Assembly (NCBI GenBank): GCA_000380225.1
Contig: KB904821.1
Span: forward strand, 237,787 to 301,786
Length of the DNA: 64,000 nucleotides
DNA from: a filamentous cyanobacterium ESFC-1
GTDB lineage: Bacteria > Cyanobacteriota > Cyanobacteriia > Cyanobacteriales > Spirulinaceae
Direction of reading: 5' to 3'
The notes under the pieces were generated by a model. The model made no database searches, was not told where the DNA came from, and saw only the letters and a list, made by a program, of their open reading frames with translations. Made by a program: the position numbers and the translations under genes. Shown piece by piece: positions 36,195 through 44,358 of this stretch. The first letter of the stretch is position 1, and the number at the start of each line of letters is the position of its first letter.

Positions 36195-37928
36195 TTAGTT
36201 GCCCCCCAAAAACTGTTGAGCGTAAAACTGAGCATAACGCCCATTTTGAGCCAATAACTGGTCGTGGGTTCCCGATTCAATCATTTCGCCGCTTTCAATC
36301 ACGAATAAACGACTGGCCCGGCGAACCGTGGCCAGGCGATGGGCGATAATAAACACGGTGCGGTCTTGCATAATGCGGTCTAGGGCTTCTTGAACCAAGG
36401 CTTCGGACTCAGAATCTAACGCCGAAGTTGCTTCATCGAGGATGAGAATACGCGGATCGAGAAAGACAGCCCGTGCGATCGCGAGACGCTGACGCTGACC
36501 CCCTGATAAGTTGACACCTCGCTCCCCTACATAGGTATAGTACCCCTGAGAAAACTGGGAAATAAACTGATGAGCATTGGCAATCCGGGCGGCAACTTCC
36601 ACGGCTTTGAGGTCAAAATCGCGCTGACCAAAAGCAATATTTTGGGCAATTGTCCCCGAAAATAAAATCGTTTCTTGGGGGACAATCCCAATTTGGCGGC
36701 GCAAACTGCCCAGAGTACAATCGCGAATCTTGACCCCATCAATCAAAATCTCGCCACCATCCGGGTCATAAAAACGGGGGAGGAGGTTCATCATCGTGCT
36801 TTTTCCCGCCCCAGAAGACCCCACCAAGGCGATTGTTTCCCCCGGTTGTACCAAAAAGCTCAAATTCTTGAGAACGGGCTTTTGTGGCTCATAAGCAAAG
36901 GTAACGTGGCAATATTCGACTTTTCCGGTGACGGTATCGAGGGGTTGGGCGTTGGCGCGATCGCTCACCTGGGGACGCAAACTCAGAATTTCAAAAACGC
37001 GATCGACAGAAGCCTCACTACTTTTGATTTCGTTGTAGTTATGGGTGGTAATATTCACCGGATCGATCAGCATAGCCCCGGCTACCCCATAACTAAATAA
37101 TTCTGCCCCGGTGAGATTGCCTTGGCTGATTTGCCATCCCCCCAACAGAAAAATTAGCAAAACACAAACTGCTTCGAGAAAGCCAATAATCGGATGCTGA
37201 ATGGCTTTGAGCCTTTCGGCGGCGTACTTGGCCCGACGATTGCTTTCGGCTTCTTGGCTAAATTGTTCGAGGGTGTAGTCTTCGGCAGCAAAAGCTTTAA
37301 TTAAACGAATACCGCTAAACACTTCGACTAATAAGGAAGACAAGTCCGAAATGCGGTTTTGGCTGCGGTGAGAAAAGGAGCGTATTTTTTCCCCAAACCA
37401 ACCGATTAAAATTCCCATCACCGGGGCCGCGATTAACAAAGCGAGGGTGAGTTGCCAGTTAAGATAAATGGCGTATCCCAAAACGGCGATCAGTTGCAGG
37501 ATACAGGGTATAAATTGCTGAAAAATTTTGTGAATGACTTCCCCGACGCGATCGACATCTTCGGTCAGACGATAGGATAAGTCTCCGGTTTTGTGGGTTT
37601 CAAAGTAATCGAGGCTTTGTTTTTGCAGATGGCTGTAGAGGGTTTTGCGGAGGTCGAGGGCGATAATCAGGGCGGCTTTGGCCATGAGGGTGTCTTGACC
37701 AAATTGCGCGAGTTTCTGCACGAAAAATACCGAGAGGGCGATCGCGCAAATCCGCAAAATTGCGTCGAGATCGCCATCTCCCACAGACTGAGCAATCCCC
37801 TTAGACAGCCAAGCTAAAATCGGCCAGCAAGCGGTAAATACCAAGGTACAAGCCAAGGCTAAACCAATTGTCGCGCCTTGGGGGAGTAAATAGGGTAAAA
37901 GTTGAGTGTAGCTAGAACGAGTTTTCAT
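36195..37928 (-). CDS. ABC exporter, half-transporter (permease + ATPase)
   Basis: 577 residues from the ATG at 37928. Upstream in-frame residues are rejected because they are encoded by a dispersed repeat also present near 41300. Six-helix transmembrane domain about 15-320; ATPase about 335-570 with Walker A GSSGAGKST, Q-loop PQETILF, signature LSGGQRQR, Walker B ILILDEATSALD and H-loop IIAHRLAT. MsbA/ABCB type, a homodimeric exporter of lipids, peptides or glycolipids. No accessory adaptor or substrate genes are nearby, so the cargo is unknown. Confidence 0.88.
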   Translation of the reverse strand: MKTRSSYTQLLPYLLPQGATIGLALACTLVFTACWPILAWLSKGIAQSVGDGDLDAILRICAIALSVFFVQKLAQFGQDTLMAKAALIIALDLRKTLYSHLQKQSLDYFETHKTGDLSYRLTEDVDRVGEVIHKIFQQFIPCILQLIAVLGYAIYLNWQLTLALLIAAPVMGILIGWFGEKIRSFSHRSQNRISDLSSLLVEVFSGIRLIKAFAAEDYTLEQFSQEAESNRRAKYAAERLKAIQHPIIGFLEAVCVLLIFLLGGWQISQGNLTGAELFSYGVAGAMLIDPVNITTHNYNEIKSSEASVDRVFEILSLRPQVSDRANAQPLDTVTGKVEYCHVTFAYEPQKPVLKNLSFLVQPGETIALVGSSGAGKSTMMNLLPRFYDPDGGEILIDGVKIRDCTLGSLRRQIGIVPQETILFSGTIAQNIAFGQRDFDLKAVEVAARIANAHQFISQFSQGYYTYVGERGVNLSGGQRQRLAIARAVFLDPRILILDEATSALDSESEALVQEALDRIMQDRTVFIIAHRLATVRRASRLFVIESGEMIESGTHDQLLAQNGRYAQFYAQQFLGGN

Positions 37929-38129
37929 CAGCACGATCGCGGGAACGTTTTTTCCATGAGTTGCTGTTTTGTTGTGGGTTTTGCCCAAGAATATAGCAGC
38001 AAGCAAAACAGTTAGGACGTTTTGACTCGCAAGGATCGCCCTCACCCCAACCCCTCTCCCGTGGGAGAGGGGCTTATTTTCTAAGAATGGATGATGTTGT
38101 CCTGACCGATTTGGCGGTTGCTATATCTC
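37929..38129. repeat. Dispersed repeat (shared with 41296-41345) and CCCCTCTCCC hairpin
   Basis: 37926-38030 resembles 41295-41360: ATCAGCACGA, GGAACGTT, GAGTT, TTGTGGG and TTTTGACTC occur in the same order. At 38051-38072 CCCCTCTCCC and GGGAGAGGGG form a perfect 10-bp stem with a 2-base loop, a REP-like palindrome whose relative lies at 38260-38282. No gene is seen. Confidence 0.65.
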
Positions 38130-38249
38130 TTAACTGGGTTTGGAGACTGGTTCTTTAAAAAAAGGTTCAGAGCTACATTCTACAGGTAGGTTAGTGCGGA
38201 TTAAGCTCCAAGCATCGTTGAGTTGTTCAACCCAGCAGTAATCAATTAC
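38130..38249 (-). pseudogene. C-terminal remnant of an unidentified gene
   Basis: A 39-residue open frame ends at TAA (38130-38132) and reads VIDYCWVEQLNDAWSLI then RTNLPVECSSEPFFKEP, with protein-like composition and no start codon. Its 5' side stops exactly at the CCCTCACTCCAAACCCC REP-like repeat at 38250. It looks like the tail of a gene whose body was lost or replaced. Family not recognised. Confidence 0.4.
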
Positions 38250-38292
38250 CCTCACTCCAAACCCCTCTCCCACCCGGAGAGGGGCTGTTGGT
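38250..38292. repeat. REP-like CCCCTCTCC/GGAGAGGGG palindrome
   Basis: CCCTCACTCCAAACCCCTCT followed by CCCACCCGGAGAGGGG; second copy of the palindrome at 38051. It borders the gene remnant and is followed by TTGGTTGTTATTGGG. Confidence 0.75.
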
Positions 38293-38338
38293 TGTTATTG
38301 GGAATTACTCAATCCAAATTATCGGCAAAATTTTCCCC

Positions 38339-38806
38339 TTAGCTGTGACTCGGATTGCAGCGAATTTCGATTAAAAAGCCGTCGGGGTCATAAAAGTAAA
38401 TGCCGCGGCCTGTGGGACGACTGACGGGGCCATGGTCGAGGGTGACGTTGTTTTGCTGCAAGACAGCCACAGCCGTATCGAATAAAGTCGGGTCAATGTC
38501 AAAAGCGAGGTGATTTGCCCTCGTAAATTGCTGTTTGGGGTCGGGATGGGGGGGTTCGAGATTGGGTTCAAAGAATAAATCGAGAACGGTTCCGTCTGGG
38601 GTGACGAAGTTCGCGACTTGACCGGACGCGACTAAATCTTTGAGGGTACTGGGGACTTCGGGCCCGGTGAGTTCGTGCAGTCCTAAGATATGCCCGTAAA
38701 AATGCCGAGATGCGTCTAAATTACGGACATTTAGGGCGATGTGGTGAATACTTTTGAGGTTTCCTTCTTGGAGAACGGTTTGGGGCAAGCTAGTATCGGT
38801 TTTCAT
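38339..38806 (-). CDS. VOC-superfamily protein (glyoxalase/dioxygenase fold)
   Basis: 155 residues. The paired beta-alpha-beta-beta-beta modules start SIHHIALNVRNLDAS and FTRANHLAFDID. Metal ligands likely are H22 in IHHIAL, H in ANHLAF and a glutamate in FLIEIRC. Family members include lactoylglutathione lyases, fosfomycin-resistance enzymes and ring-cleavage dioxygenases; the motifs do not choose among them. It is monocistronic, though the remnant at 38130 lies just downstream on the same strand. Confidence 0.85.
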   Translation of the reverse strand: MKTDTSLPQTVLQEGNLKSIHHIALNVRNLDASRHFYGHILGLHELTGPEVPSTLKDLVASGQVANFVTPDGTVLDLFFEPNLEPPHPDPKQQFTRANHLAFDIDPTLFDTAVAVLQQNNVTLDHGPVSRPTGRGIYFYDPDGFLIEIRCNPSHS

Positions 38807-39057
38807 GGTTTTTTGGGGTTGGCTTTTTTGAGGGCGATCGCGTCGGTTTATATGAAGAAATGTAAATAAAAATTAATTTTTGACACTCAATCGCGATCGC
38901 CTGTATCAGAATTTTTTAAACTTTAAGCAAAAGTTACTACATATTTTAAGGTTTTAGAACCGATTGCAGAAATTCTGTAGAAACTCTAATGTCCGCGATC
39001 GCCACAATCCAGGTTTGATTTTGAAACCGACTCGGAAAATCATCAAAGGTAGTCTCC

Positions 39058-39375
39058 ATGCCGAAAGCCACCGTTAACCTCACTGCTTCAACAGTCATCG
39101 AAGAAATTGATAATTTCTTGTCTACTTATCCAGATAATCACCCTTACCATAACGCGGTCAAAAACCCCGAATTTTACCGCCAATTAATTGCTTTTGTGCT
39201 GAACAAAATTCCAAGCAAATTTGCGATTTTAGAAGATGACCGAGGACGACCGATTTACCCCGATTTCCAATGTGCTTCCCTGGAAAAACGTTTAAAAATT
39301 GAGGAAACCATTGAACAAGGGTTTCAAGCAATGCTCGCAAACATACCTGTTGTTGCCCAAACTAATCGCAATTAA
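39058..39375 (+). CDS. Small conserved protein, possibly ComFB-like
   Basis: 105 residues. The core, YHNAVKNPEFYRQLIAFVLN followed by KIPSKFAILEDD, recalls the pattern (helix, then A-LNR-LP-Y) of the ComFB family. ComFB-type proteins in cyanobacteria have been reported to bind cyclic dinucleotides and affect pilus-dependent processes. The match is only partial, and the usual cysteine/arginine positions are not clear. GGTAGTCTCC lies upstream; no neighbour shares its direction. Confidence 0.4.
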   Translation: MPKATVNLTASTVIEEIDNFLSTYPDNHPYHNAVKNPEFYRQLIAFVLNKIPSKFAILEDDRGRPIYPDFQCASLEKRLKIEETIEQGFQAMLANIPVVAQTNRN

Positions 39376-39456
39376 TTTTGACTCAATATGAGATTGATTG
39401 GGATATTCGCCTGGATTGAATCAAAGCGGCGATGATTCTATCCAGGGATTTTAAGA

Positions 39457-41091
39457 TTATTCCTCAGTTGTTTCGGATTGCCGACGGGCTTGTAACTTCA
39501 GGCGAATTTCGCTGTGAATCGTTTCCGTAATTGGGTAAAAATAAGCTAAAACCAAGCCTAAAATCAAGACAAAAGTAGGTAAAGGCCCGATCGCGGCACG
39601 AATGGCAAATAAAGCACTATCGGGTTGAACGGGAATATCCCCTCCTGGGGGACGTTCGACAAATCCCGAAAATTCTAAGGCGATTCCGACAATCCAAAGG
39701 GCTAAAGCGAGGCCGACTTTTTGGAGTAGTACCATAAAGCCGTAAAAGATTCCTTCGCGGCGTTGTCCGGTGTTGAGTTCGTCGAGTTCTACGACATCGG
39801 GAACCATCGACCAAGGAATGAGATAAGCCACAGAAACGCCACAACCGGCTAAAACTGCCAGAAGATACAGTAAAGCAATTTGACCCGATTGCAGGAAAAA
39901 TAAGCCCCCCTGGGCCACAATCCAGATACAAGTACCGAGAAAATAAACGGCTTTTTTGCCAATGCGATCGCTCACTTGTCGCCACACAAATAGCATAACT
40001 AAAGCTGTTCCTTGTACCGCGATCGCGACGAGGGGAAAATCGTTTTCAGACAACCCCATACAACTCACGACAAAATAAATCAAAATCGAAGCCGTCAGTT
40101 GTACCGCTAACCACGAACACAAATACAAACCAATCACAAACAAAAATGGCTTGTTGGTAAAAGCAATGCGGAGTTGCTCGAAAAAGGGGATATCGGGCGT
40201 AGTTTCATCGTTCTGAGTCGGGGACGGTCGGCGCTGTAAATGGGACTCAGAAACGGCAAAAAGGAGGGTACTGCCAAACGCTAGAAGTTGTATACCCACC
40301 AAAACTGAGACAATCGCCGCTATGGTCGGGGTGGCGAAGATCAACACAATAACACCGTAACCGATCGCGATCGCGCTCAATCCTAATAAAATCCATCCCC
40401 CCAAGCGCTTTTGGGGCAAGGCCAGCAAGGGGTCTTTACCTCGTTCTTTGATACGAAAGGCGCACCAAAAAATGGCAATAACCGACAAAATACTGCAAAT
40501 TGAGCCTAAAACAAAGTATTGTTGTTGTTGATCGTTGGGATAAAAAGCAAAGACCACTTGCGCTAAGATCAGCGACAAAATACTGCCACCAATCGAAAAA
40601 GCCATGCGAAAGCTATTTAAAGCGGTGCGTTCGTTGTAATCTTGGGTTAATTCGGGGGTGAGGGCGGTGTAGGGTAAATTTACCGCCGTATAAGCCAAAT
40701 TAAATAAAATTGCGACGACGGTGTAATACCAAAACAAAGCCAGATCATTTGTGGCTTGATTCTCGCTAAAAGTGGGAACAAGCCACTGGACAAAAAAGGT
40801 AAGACCAAAGGGAATCGCCCCCCACACCATCCAAGGAATACGGCGACCCCAACGGGTACGAGTGCGATCGCTTAAAATGCCTGTAACCGGATCGTTGACC
40901 GCATCGCCAATCTTACCAATTGCTAAAATACTACCTGCCAAACCCGCAGGTAAGCCGGCCACATTTGTAAAAAAATACAGCAGAAAAAAGACTAAAACAT
41001 TAGCCGTAATCGCCGGGCCGAAATCTCCCGCCCCATACGCTAACTTAGTAGATAAATGTAATTTTTCGGCTTGGGGTGTTGTTTCAGTCAT
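39457..41091 (-). CDS. MFS transporter of the GPH (MelB-like glycoside:cation symporter) family
   Basis: 544 residues with about twelve hydrophobic segments. The N-terminus LSTKLAYGAGDFGPAI and the DPVTGILSDRTRTRWGRR loop are GPH signatures, as are NLPYTALTPELTQDYNERT and the later SDRIGKKAVYF loop. A long central loop (about 285-310, QRRPSPTQNDETTPD) precedes the second half. It should take up or exchange a sugar or glycoside with Na+ or H+; the substrate is unknown. The start ATG is the first three bases of a TGACTGATGAC heptamer array. Confidence 0.85.
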   Translation of the reverse strand: MTETTPQAEKLHLSTKLAYGAGDFGPAITANVLVFFLLYFFTNVAGLPAGLAGSILAIGKIGDAVNDPVTGILSDRTRTRWGRRIPWMVWGAIPFGLTFFVQWLVPTFSENQATNDLALFWYYTVVAILFNLAYTAVNLPYTALTPELTQDYNERTALNSFRMAFSIGGSILSLILAQVVFAFYPNDQQQQYFVLGSICSILSVIAIFWCAFRIKERGKDPLLALPQKRLGGWILLGLSAIAIGYGVIVLIFATPTIAAIVSVLVGIQLLAFGSTLLFAVSESHLQRRPSPTQNDETTPDIPFFEQLRIAFTNKPFLFVIGLYLCSWLAVQLTASILIYFVVSCMGLSENDFPLVAIAVQGTALVMLFVWRQVSDRIGKKAVYFLGTCIWIVAQGGLFFLQSGQIALLYLLAVLAGCGVSVAYLIPWSMVPDVVELDELNTGQRREGIFYGFMVLLQKVGLALALWIVGIALEFSGFVERPPGGDIPVQPDSALFAIRAAIGPLPTFVLILGLVLAYFYPITETIHSEIRLKLQARRQSETTEE

Positions 41092-41430
41092 CAGTCATCA
41101 GTTATCAGCGATTAAGGGACTCCTCGGCAATCGGCTCCTCGGCAGTCGGGGGGGAGTGGGGATTTTGCCCCAGAAAGTGAGTCAGAAACTTCTTGCTATA
41201 GGGCAGACTCTAGAAAAGGCTCAACACTATAATATACTAGGGTTTCAGCGTCAAAAAGTAAAATTAACGTTTCAAAGAGAGTTATCAGCGATCAGCACGA
41301 GCGCAGGAACGTTCTTCCAAGAGTTTATGGGGTTGTGGGCGATTGGTTTTGACTCAATTACGCCAGCACTTTTGCCTCAACCGAGTTAGTTTCTGAACTT
41401 TTAGCGATAGGGCGGACTCTCAAAGAAAAA
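41088..41430. repeat. CAGTCAT heptamers, CTCCTCGGCA module and copy A of the 150-bp repeat
   Basis: 41088-41110 CAGTCATCAGTCATCAG; 41118-41160 CTCCTCGGCAATCGGCTCC with a poly-G run; 41150-41295 copy A of the 150-bp family (CAGAAACTTCTTGC, GGGCAGACTCTAGAAAAGGC, AAAGTAAAATTAACG); 41296-41345 the repeat shared with 37.9 kb; and 41387-41430 a fragment (TAGCGATAGGGCGGACTCTC) that is a partial fourth copy. 41431-41561 has one HIP1 site and no gene. Confidence 0.8.
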
Positions 41431-41561
41431 TTAAGCCCTAAAATTAATAAAAATTGAAAATAAGGGCGATCGCGGCTTCAGTCGATACAAAAAGATTGAA
41501 GAAAATACGCGATACTGTAGCCAGTTGTACCATCGTCTGAAGCCATTTTTCCAAACTTGTT

Positions 41562-42086
41562 ATGCCAGACTTGATTGTGTCCTGGTCGGACTACCACGAA
41601 AAAATAGAACGTTTGGCCGCCCAAATCTATGAATCCGATTGGGAATTTAACCAAATTGTTTGCATCGCTAAAGGCGGATTGCGGGTCGGGGATTTATTGT
41701 GTCGCTTGTTCGACCAGCCCTTGGCCATTGTATCGGCATCTTCCTACAGCGGCCCCCAAAATCGCCAACGGGGTGAAATTCAGTTTTCTCGACATTTAGC
41801 TATGACGACTGAATCTTTGGGCGATCGCGTCTTATTAGTAGACGATCTCGTTGATTCTGGCAAGAGTTTACAAGCCACCATCGAATGGTTACAAGAGCGT
41901 TATCGCGACGAAATTAGCGAGCTACGCACCGCTACCCTGTGGTACAAAAGCTGCTCGGTTGTCGCCCCAGATTATCATGTCGATTATCTCGCTGACGATC
42001 CTTGGATTCGCCAACCCTTTGAATATTACGAGCAAACTAGCCCCGACGCTCTCGCAGCCAAATATCGTTCGGTGGTTTGTCCTTAG
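41562..42086 (+). CDS. Phosphoribosyltransferase (type I PRT, purine PRT-like)
   Basis: 174 residues. The PRPP-binding signature is VLLVDDLVDSGKSL (about 98-111), preceded by VCIAKGGLRVGDLL (pyrophosphate loop). The hood region ends DPWIRQPFEYY, typical of xanthine/hypoxanthine PRTs and of a group of cyanobacterial PRT-like proteins. It probably salvages a purine base. Specificity is not determined. Flanked on both sides by 150-bp repeat copies. Confidence 0.82.
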   Translation: MPDLIVSWSDYHEKIERLAAQIYESDWEFNQIVCIAKGGLRVGDLLCRLFDQPLAIVSASSYSGPQNRQRGEIQFSRHLAMTTESLGDRVLLVDDLVDSGKSLQATIEWLQERYRDEISELRTATLWYKSCSVVAPDYHVDYLADDPWIRQPFEYYEQTSPDALAAKYRSVVCP

Positions 42087-42094
42087 CAACTGAA

Positions 42095-42482
42095 GGGCTC
42101 CTCGGCAGCCTTTTCAGTAATCGCCTCAACAGCCTCTAAGGGGCAATCGGCAATCGGCTCCTCGGCAGTCGGGGGGGAGGTGGGATGAATGCCCCTCCAA
42201 AGAAGATCAGAAACTTCTGGCTGTAGGGTGGACTCTATAAAAAGGCTAAAAGCTAGACTAGATGGACATTACAGGCTCAAAAAGCAAGATTAACGTTTCG
42301 CGCGAGTGTTATCAGCGATTAAGGGGCAGTGGGCGTGTAGGGGCGGGGTTTCCCCGTCCAGAGTAGGGAAGAAATTACCAGTTACCAATTACCAATTAAG
42401 GGATTCTGCCAATAACCAATAACCAATAACCAATAACCAATAACCAATAACCAATAACCAATAACCAATAACCAATAACAAA
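42095..42482. repeat. CTCCTCGGCA module, copy B of the 150-bp repeat and ten perfect CCAATAA units
   Basis: 42098-42175 has AGGGGCAATCGGCAATCGGC and CTCCTCGGCAGTCGGGGGG; 42175-42310 copy B (CAGAAACTTCTGGC, AAAAAGGCTAAAAGCTAGAC, AAAGCAAGATTAACG); 42335-42361 GTGTAGGGGCGGGGTTTCCC module; and 42409-42478 ten identical CCAATAA heptamers. Such perfect identity implies recent expansion. 42483-42620 is the leader of the protease gene. Confidence 0.86.
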
Positions 42483-42620
42483 ATCATCCGGATTCTAGAT
42501 GGTAGCCTCCGCTAAAAAGGACAAGCTAACTTGAAGCGGATTCACAGTAACCTGTGTTAGAGTGAGCATAATCGATTGAACGTAAATTGCACTTCCCCAT
42601 CGGCGCAACAATAAAGGCTT

Positions 42621-43934
42621 ATGGTAAACCCAAAACGCGGACTGGTTCTCGGCGCAACAGCATTAGTTTTAACAACTGCGGCGGTCGCTGGAGCAGGTCT
42701 TCTTTCTCAAAGTCAAGCTTTGATGGGCGACAGCCCCAAAGAATTAGTAGACGAAGTTTGGCAAATTATTAACCGTCAGTATGTAGACGCAACCTTTAAC
42801 GGTGAGGATTGGCGGTCGATTCGTTCGGAATATCTAGACCGCACCTACAGCGACAAAGAAGAAGCTTACGGTGCCATTCGGGAAATGTTAGAGCGCTTAG
42901 AAGACCCCTACACGCGCTTTATGAATCCCGATGAGTTCCAAAGTATGCAAATTGATACCTCTGGGGAATTAACCGGGGTTGGGATTCAAATTGCTAAAGA
43001 TGAAGAAACCGACCGTCTCATTGTGGTTTCTCCCATCGAAGACAGTCCGGCGTTTGAAGCGGGGATTTTGGCCAAAGACATCATCATGGAAATTGATGGC
43101 CTCGATACCGAAGGGATGGATGTCAACGACGCGGTGAAGTTGATTCGCGGTGAAGAAGGAACTGAAGTGACCCTCACCATCAAACGGGGTTCCCAGGAAA
43201 TTGATTACCCGATTAGTCGGGCCCGCATTGAAATTCATCCGGTACGCGCTCGACTTGAAAGTAGCCCGATTGGCCCGGTGGGTTTTATTCGCCTCAACCA
43301 GTTTAGTGCTAACGCCGCAGGGGAAATGCGCGAAGCCATCGAAGATTTTGAAAACCAAAATGTCGAGGGTTATATCCTCGATTTACGCTCGAATCCTGGC
43401 GGTTTGTTGTATTCGAGCATCGAGATTGCGCGGATGTGGATGGATAATGGCAAAATCGTGTCTACGGTGAATCGTCGCGGGACAGTAGACGAGGAAGCGG
43501 CTAATAATCGCGCTTTGACGGATAAGCCTTTGGTGATTTTAGTCGATGGCGGTTCAGCCAGTGCGAGTGAAATTCTTTCGGGCGCACTCCAAGATAATGA
43601 CCGCGCCGTTTTGGTGGGAACGAAAACCTTTGGGAAAGGCTTAGTACAGTCAGTCCGGGGCTTAGGAGATGGTTCGGGTTTAGCGGTTACGATCGCGAAA
43701 TACCTGACTCCAAGCGGTCGCGATATTAATGAAGAAGGGATTCCGCCGGATGTGGTTTTAGAACTTTCCGAAGAAGAACGGAAGGAATTACAACGCGATC
43801 GCACCCGTCTGGGTACTCCTGACGATCCTCAATATGTCAAAGCGTTAGATATCCTCACCCAAGAAGTCCGCGTTCGTCAAGGTGAAATGCCGGATGTCCA
43901 GGTGAATGCTATCCCAGAAGCCAGTCCGAATTAA
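42621..43934 (+). CDS. Carboxyl-terminal processing protease (S41A, Ctp family)
   Basis: 437 residues. Signal anchor about 7-33; S41 N-terminal helical region; PDZ about 105-190 (GELTGVGIQI, EAGILAKDIIMEIDG, LIRGEEGTEVTL); catalytic domain with serine in GGSASASEILSGAL and lysine in KTFGKGLVQ. It is thylakoid- or periplasm-directed. Cyanobacteria carry CtpA, which trims precursor D1 of photosystem II, and paralogues CtpB and CtpC; the sequence alone does not decide which. AAAGG precedes the ATG. A 4-base overlap with a convergent small gene. Confidence 0.92.
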   Translation: MVNPKRGLVLGATALVLTTAAVAGAGLLSQSQALMGDSPKELVDEVWQIINRQYVDATFNGEDWRSIRSEYLDRTYSDKEEAYGAIREMLERLEDPYTRFMNPDEFQSMQIDTSGELTGVGIQIAKDEETDRLIVVSPIEDSPAFEAGILAKDIIMEIDGLDTEGMDVNDAVKLIRGEEGTEVTLTIKRGSQEIDYPISRARIEIHPVRARLESSPIGPVGFIRLNQFSANAAGEMREAIEDFENQNVEGYILDLRSNPGGLLYSSIEIARMWMDNGKIVSTVNRRGTVDEEAANNRALTDKPLVILVDGGSASASEILSGALQDNDRAVLVGTKTFGKGLVQSVRGLGDGSGLAVTIAKYLTPSGRDINEEGIPPDVVLELSEEERKELQRDRTRLGTPDDPQYVKALDILTQEVRVRQGEMPDVQVNAIPEASPN

Positions 43935-44116
43935 CGCGGTTGGCATTTACCCGCCCTAATTAATCCCACTCGACGGGCGATCGCGTCCGGTTGAGAAGCA
44001 AACGGCCCCCAGTGTTCTACATTGGGGGCTTGTTTTGGATCGAATATTTCCTCGGAAACAATTTCACATTGTCCCCCTTCTTGCTTGACAATATACCAGT
44101 TTTGCGTGTTTTCCAT
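43931..44116 (-). CDS. Small conserved cyanobacterial protein
   Basis: 61 residues: WYIVKQEGGQCEIVS, then HWGPFASQPDAIARRVGLIR and AGKCQPR. The compact WYIV...C...E...WGPF..Q.EAIA.RVGLIR pattern is a small soluble domain seen in many cyanobacteria; two cysteines at both ends. No function is known. The stop overlaps the protease stop by 4 bases, tail to tail. Confidence 0.68.
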   Translation of the reverse strand: MENTQNWYIVKQEGGQCEIVSEEIFDPKQAPNVEHWGPFASQPDAIARRVGLIRAGKCQPR

Positions 44117-44358
44117 TATTTAAACTAGGGGTGATTGATTGATAACTATTTCAGTAGTGGCGTGATACCTAATCCGCAAAGGACGAAGGACTAATGACCA
44201 AAGACTAACAACAAAATTTTAATTTTTTTGAAGGCTTATTGCAACAGATTTCCAACTAGCCGTTATACTGAAAAGCAAGATCGGCGAGATATTCTTAACA
44301 AGAACATAAGAAAACACAACATTTTCTTAACCGAATCACAAATTAGGAGGAAATTATT

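Noticed and set aside
35744..36280. 178-residue minus-strand ORF across the 35.8-36.2 kb array
   Set aside because: It runs from inside the ABC exporter through the CCAATAA array and GC-rich modules; only repeats are translated.
37929..38045. N-terminal extension of the ABC exporter
   Set aside because: The extra 39 codons are encoded by the repeat shared with 41295; the conserved transporter sequence begins at the ATG at 37928.
42409..42478. CCAATAA array considered as CRISPR or as a phage attachment site
   Set aside because: Perfect heptamers without spacers and no cas genes or integrase; it is a microsatellite-like repeat.
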